From Citrobacter koseri ATCC BAA-895 (lineage in GTDB: Bacteria > Pseudomonadota > Gammaproteobacteria > Enterobacterales > Enterobacteriaceae), in the NCBI RefSeq assembly GCF_000018045.1, contig NC_009792.1:4526001-4590000 (forward strand): a DNA stretch of 64,000 nt. Direction: 5' to 3'. Within the stretch, counting starts at the first letter, position 1. Each line of letters begins with the position of its first letter. The notes beneath the pieces were generated by a model, which was not told the origin of the DNA, ran no database searches, and saw only the letters and a list, made by a program, of their open reading frames with translations. The position numbers were made by a program, and so were the translations under genes. Positions 61,550 through 64,000 of this stretch are shown here, piece by piece.

Positions 61550-61626
<77 letters not shown>

Positions 61627-61638
61627 AATGCGGGGCGC

Positions 61639-61667
61639 ATCTTACTGCTCAGGTGCGCGCCCGTCAA
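61639..61667 (-). promoter_or_regulatory. Promoter of proK with GC-rich discriminator
   Basis: Minus strand: TTGACG (61667-61662), 17-base spacer, TAAGAT (61644-61639), followed by GCGCCCCGC. The GC-rich discriminator is typical of stringently controlled tRNA promoters. Confidence 0.88.
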
Positions 61668-61717
61668 TCCCTTAGTTTGAAAATGCCATTCAATCGGCGA
61701 GAAAGTCAGCAGACCGC

Positions 61718-63409
61718 TTACTGCACCGCTGCATTCTGTTCAGCCGGAATATGGCACCAGTCGTTGTTTTCGTTAATTCCGCCATCTGGCGAGGTGTAGC
61801 CGAGACATCCCATCACCGTGTCATACAGCTCCACATGACGGCGCGGCGTTTTCATCGCCGCCGCCTGTTGCAGGCGCGCAAGCATCTGCGCATGCTGCGG
61901 GTTCTCCAGATACTTATCCGACATCCACACCAGCATTGGCACCCGGAACTGTTCTGGCGGCGCCATCTTGCGCGGCGTGCCGTGCAAATGCTCGCGCTCA
62001 TTGATCGACTCGCCGTGATCGGCGGCGTAAAACACAATGGCTTTCTTATCGCGCAGCTGATCGAACACGCGGGTAATAAAGTGATCAACATAGCTCACCG
62101 AGTTATCGTAAGAGTTGATCATCTCCGCTTTTGTGCAACCATCGTCAACACCGACACACTCCGGCGTCCACTGCGCAAAGCTGCGGGGATACCGCTGCGT
62201 ATAGTTATAATGCGACCCTTTGGTATGCATCACGATCAGGTGTTTCCCGTCAGGGGTTTGCGCTAACGAACGCTGCATTTCATCCACCAGCAACATATCA
62301 TCAACCGTCTTACCCCGGTTGCGCGGCTCCGCGCCGATTTGCTCACGGTAGGCAATGTTATCCGCCATCGTATTGCTGTAGAACCACATTTCGCTCTGCA
62401 TCGCATACAGATCGGCGCTAAACCCTAACTGCTTCAGCACCGCAAAAATGTTTTGCTCTTTCAGCGTACGCTGCGGATTCTCCGACGCGCCACCCTCGCG
62501 CACAAACATACAGCGCAGCGAAAGTTTGGTCGCGGTATCACACGACTCACCCCGGAACGCCGCGAGATTTTTTTCCTGCGCCAGCTTCGGCGTCGTGTTC
62601 CGCTCGTAGCCGAAGATGCCCATATGATCCCAACGCGTGGTTTCGCCGATGATAAACACAACATACGTGTCATCAATGCCTTCTGGCGCAACATAGGTAA
62701 ACTTCTTCGCCGGGTTCATCAGCGAGTTATTATCCGACGACTCATCCACCTGCGCCCAGGCGTACAGCCCTAAAGCCGACAGCCAGTTCGACGGTAAATA
62801 AGAGTTCGCCACCACGCCGCCATAGCTCGGCAAATCGATACCCGTTGTTCGTTCAACACTCTTTTGCTGAACGTCGAGCAGGCGAATCGGCGCCCACACC
62901 ATCACCCCAGCCAGAACCACCGCCGCCACGCTGCGAACGCGCTGGCCCGGCGTGCGTAACTGCCGCAGCAGGGTGTAACGACAGCGGTTACTCCAGATAA
63001 AGACCAGCGGCAGAATGCTCACCACCACCAGCCACAAAATGAAGTGCCAGCCGACGACCTCTTTCGATAAATCGATATCCGTGGTCATCACGGAGGCAAT
63101 AATGCCGTAGCCGATCACCACGTTCAGGAGGGTCATGTAATAGCTGGCGCTCGCGGAGAACAGCACCACCAGCGTAGCCAGAACCCGCCAGACGCGGCGA
63201 CCAAACAGGGAAAGCAGACGGAGTAAGAAGAACGTGGCGAGAACCGTGGCCCCAAGTTCAACCACTGCCGAGAGGCCTTTCCAGACGGTAAATTCCTGCG
63301 CATAGCTGCCGAACCGGCGGTAAAACACTGCGCAATTCATAAACAGGCCGATATAGAGCGCAAGCAAGAAGCTCAGCTTCTGCTGCGTCATCGATTTAAT
63401 GTATTTCAT
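61718..63409 (-). CDS. eptB: Kdo2-lipid A phosphoethanolamine 7''-transferase EptB
   Basis: 563 residues from the ATG at 63409 (MKYIKSMTQQKLSFLL), the E. coli start; an earlier in-frame ATG at 63457 is not conserved. Five membrane helices (to about residue 190) precede a periplasmic sulfatase-fold domain with the catalytic Thr in IIGETTRWDHMGIFGY, the metal-binding HTKGSHYNYTQRYP and FYAADHGESINE, and several cysteines. It adds phosphoethanolamine to the outer Kdo residue of LPS. In E. coli it depends on sigma-E and Ca2+ and is silenced by the sRNA MgrR; those elements were not identified here. Confidence 0.95.
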   Translation of the reverse strand: MKYIKSMTQQKLSFLLALYIGLFMNCAVFYRRFGSYAQEFTVWKGLSAVVELGATVLATFFLLRLLSLFGRRVWRVLATLVVLFSASASYYMTLLNVVIGYGIIASVMTTDIDLSKEVVGWHFILWLVVVSILPLVFIWSNRCRYTLLRQLRTPGQRVRSVAAVVLAGVMVWAPIRLLDVQQKSVERTTGIDLPSYGGVVANSYLPSNWLSALGLYAWAQVDESSDNNSLMNPAKKFTYVAPEGIDDTYVVFIIGETTRWDHMGIFGYERNTTPKLAQEKNLAAFRGESCDTATKLSLRCMFVREGGASENPQRTLKEQNIFAVLKQLGFSADLYAMQSEMWFYSNTMADNIAYREQIGAEPRNRGKTVDDMLLVDEMQRSLAQTPDGKHLIVMHTKGSHYNYTQRYPRSFAQWTPECVGVDDGCTKAEMINSYDNSVSYVDHFITRVFDQLRDKKAIVFYAADHGESINEREHLHGTPRKMAPPEQFRVPMLVWMSDKYLENPQHAQMLARLQQAAAMKTPRRHVELYDTVMGCLGYTSPDGGINENNDWCHIPAEQNAAVQ

Positions 63410-63565
63410 GCAAGCAACCCCTGGAAATCGGGATAAAAACCACCCGCAAAAGGCCATTCCAGACCGGGCAGGTGGATAAATGCGGTAACAGCAGATGTCA
63501 GACAGTCTACACGCGCGGGTATGTAGACCACAGGGAAGCGTAAAAGTGTCGGAAGAATAAGCAAG

Positions 63566-63597
63566 CGGCCCGGATATTTACAAAAATATCCGGGCCG
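63566..63597 (-). terminator. Long hairpin downstream of yhjX, probable terminator
   Basis: CGGCCCGGATATTT (63566-63579), loop ACAA, AAATATCCGGGCCG (63584-63597): a perfect 14-bp stem 25 bases after the yhjX stop codon. On the minus strand a broken T-rich stretch (CTTGCTTATTCTT) follows. Confidence 0.75.
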
Positions 63598-63622
63598 GGA
63601 AGTGGTTAAATGATGAATAAAA

Positions 63623-64000
63623 TCAGGCGTGAGCCTCTTTAAAGACGCGGCGCTGAGGCTGGCGAATCGTGGTCGAGAGCGCCAGAGAGAGGATCAGCAG
63701 AGCGAAAATAACGCAGAAGGTGACGTAGAACCCACCGAACAGCGAGGCGATAATCGACCCGCAAATACTGCCAATCCCAAAGCCCAGGTAAATCACGCCG
63801 TAGTTTTTCGCCAGGTTATTCAGGCCGAAGAACTCGCTCACCAGCGACGGGAACACCGTGATCGTACCGCCGAAGTTAAAGGCGACGCAGGCAATCGCGG
63901 CAAAGAACGTCACATCATTCAGCGGCGCGAACAGTAACGCTGCCATCCCGACCAGCGAGACAACCTGACCGAGGGTAATCACGCGGATACGGGCGATTTT
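63623..64000 (-). CDS. yhjX: MFS transporter YhjX, C-terminal part (5' end outside window)
   Basis: 125 C-terminal residues (KIARIRVITLGQVVSLVG ... FKEAHA), open through the right edge. Four hydrophobic helices are visible. The sequence is nearly identical by memory to the end of E. coli YhjX (402 residues), an oxalate:formate-antiporter-like MFS protein. In E. coli the pyruvate-responsive YpdAB (PyrSR) system induces yhjX. About two thirds of the gene lies beyond the window. Confidence 0.93.
   Translation of the reverse strand, partial: KIARIRVITLGQVVSLVGMAALLFAPLNDVTFFAAIACVAFNFGGTITVFPSLVSEFFGLNNLAKNYGVIYLGFGIGSICGSIIASLFGGFYVTFCVIFALLILSLALSTTIRQPQRRVFKEAHA

Overview
This is a chromosomal stretch of an enteric gamma-proteobacterium, most likely Citrobacter. 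Most of it follows the E. coli K-12 order from yhiI to yhjX (yhiI, yhiN, pitA, uspB/uspA, dtpB, rsmJ, prlC, rlmJ, gor, ccp, treF, yhjC-yhjE, yhjG, pdeH, kdgK, yhjJ, dctA, pdeK, the bcs cellulose loci, yhjV, dppABCDF, proK, eptB, yhjX). A methionine gamma-lyase close to the well-known Citrobacter freundii enzyme sits between bcsG and yhjV, which points to Citrobacter. The assignment rests on remembered sequences and synteny, not on a database search.

Layout. Positions 1-11.5 kb: a HlyD-type membrane-fusion protein (cut by the window edge), an MgtE-type Mg2+ transporter behind an M-box riboswitch, yhiN, phosphate transporter pitA, the uspB/uspA stress pair, peptide transporter dtpB, a HigBA/RelE-type toxin-antitoxin pair, and a divergent Rrf2 regulator with an NDH-2-like flavoprotein. 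11.5-20.5 kb: two rRNA methyltransferases, oligopeptidase A with a sigma-32 promoter, glutathione reductase, the tri-haem peroxidase ccp with stacked OxyR and FNR sites, and trehalase treF. The E. coli acid-fitness island (slp to gadA) and arsRBC are absent between gor and ccp. 20.5-36 kb: an unrecognised inner-membrane protein, an SDR/LysR pair, yhjD, yhjE, yhjG, two c-di-GMP phosphodiesterases (pdeH with a perfect FliA promoter, and pdeK), kdgK, yhjJ and dctA.

36.5-50.8 kb holds a complete type II cellulose system: bcsR-Q-A-B-Z-C on the minus strand and bcsE-F-G diverging on the plus strand. bcsQ lacks the premature stop that silences cellulose in K-12. A REP/BIME palindrome pair lies in frame inside the signal-peptide coding region of bcsC. 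With pdeH and pdeK next to it, the region is a c-di-GMP and biofilm neighbourhood.

50.9-55 kb is the most interesting accessory segment. megL and yhjV follow a consensus sigma-54 promoter that has an upstream palindrome and an IHF-like site in the expected places, and a TyrR-like AAA+ activator with a GAFTGA-like loop is encoded immediately downstream. This looks like a self-contained, enhancer-controlled sulfur amino-acid catabolic module. 55-64 kb: the dipeptide permease operon dppABCDF with a GcvB-like target, tRNA-Pro(CGG), the lipid A/KDO phosphoethanolamine transferase eptB, and the C-terminus of yhjX. REP palindromes are scattered through most intergenic gaps. No prophage, insertion sequence or CRISPR array was seen.
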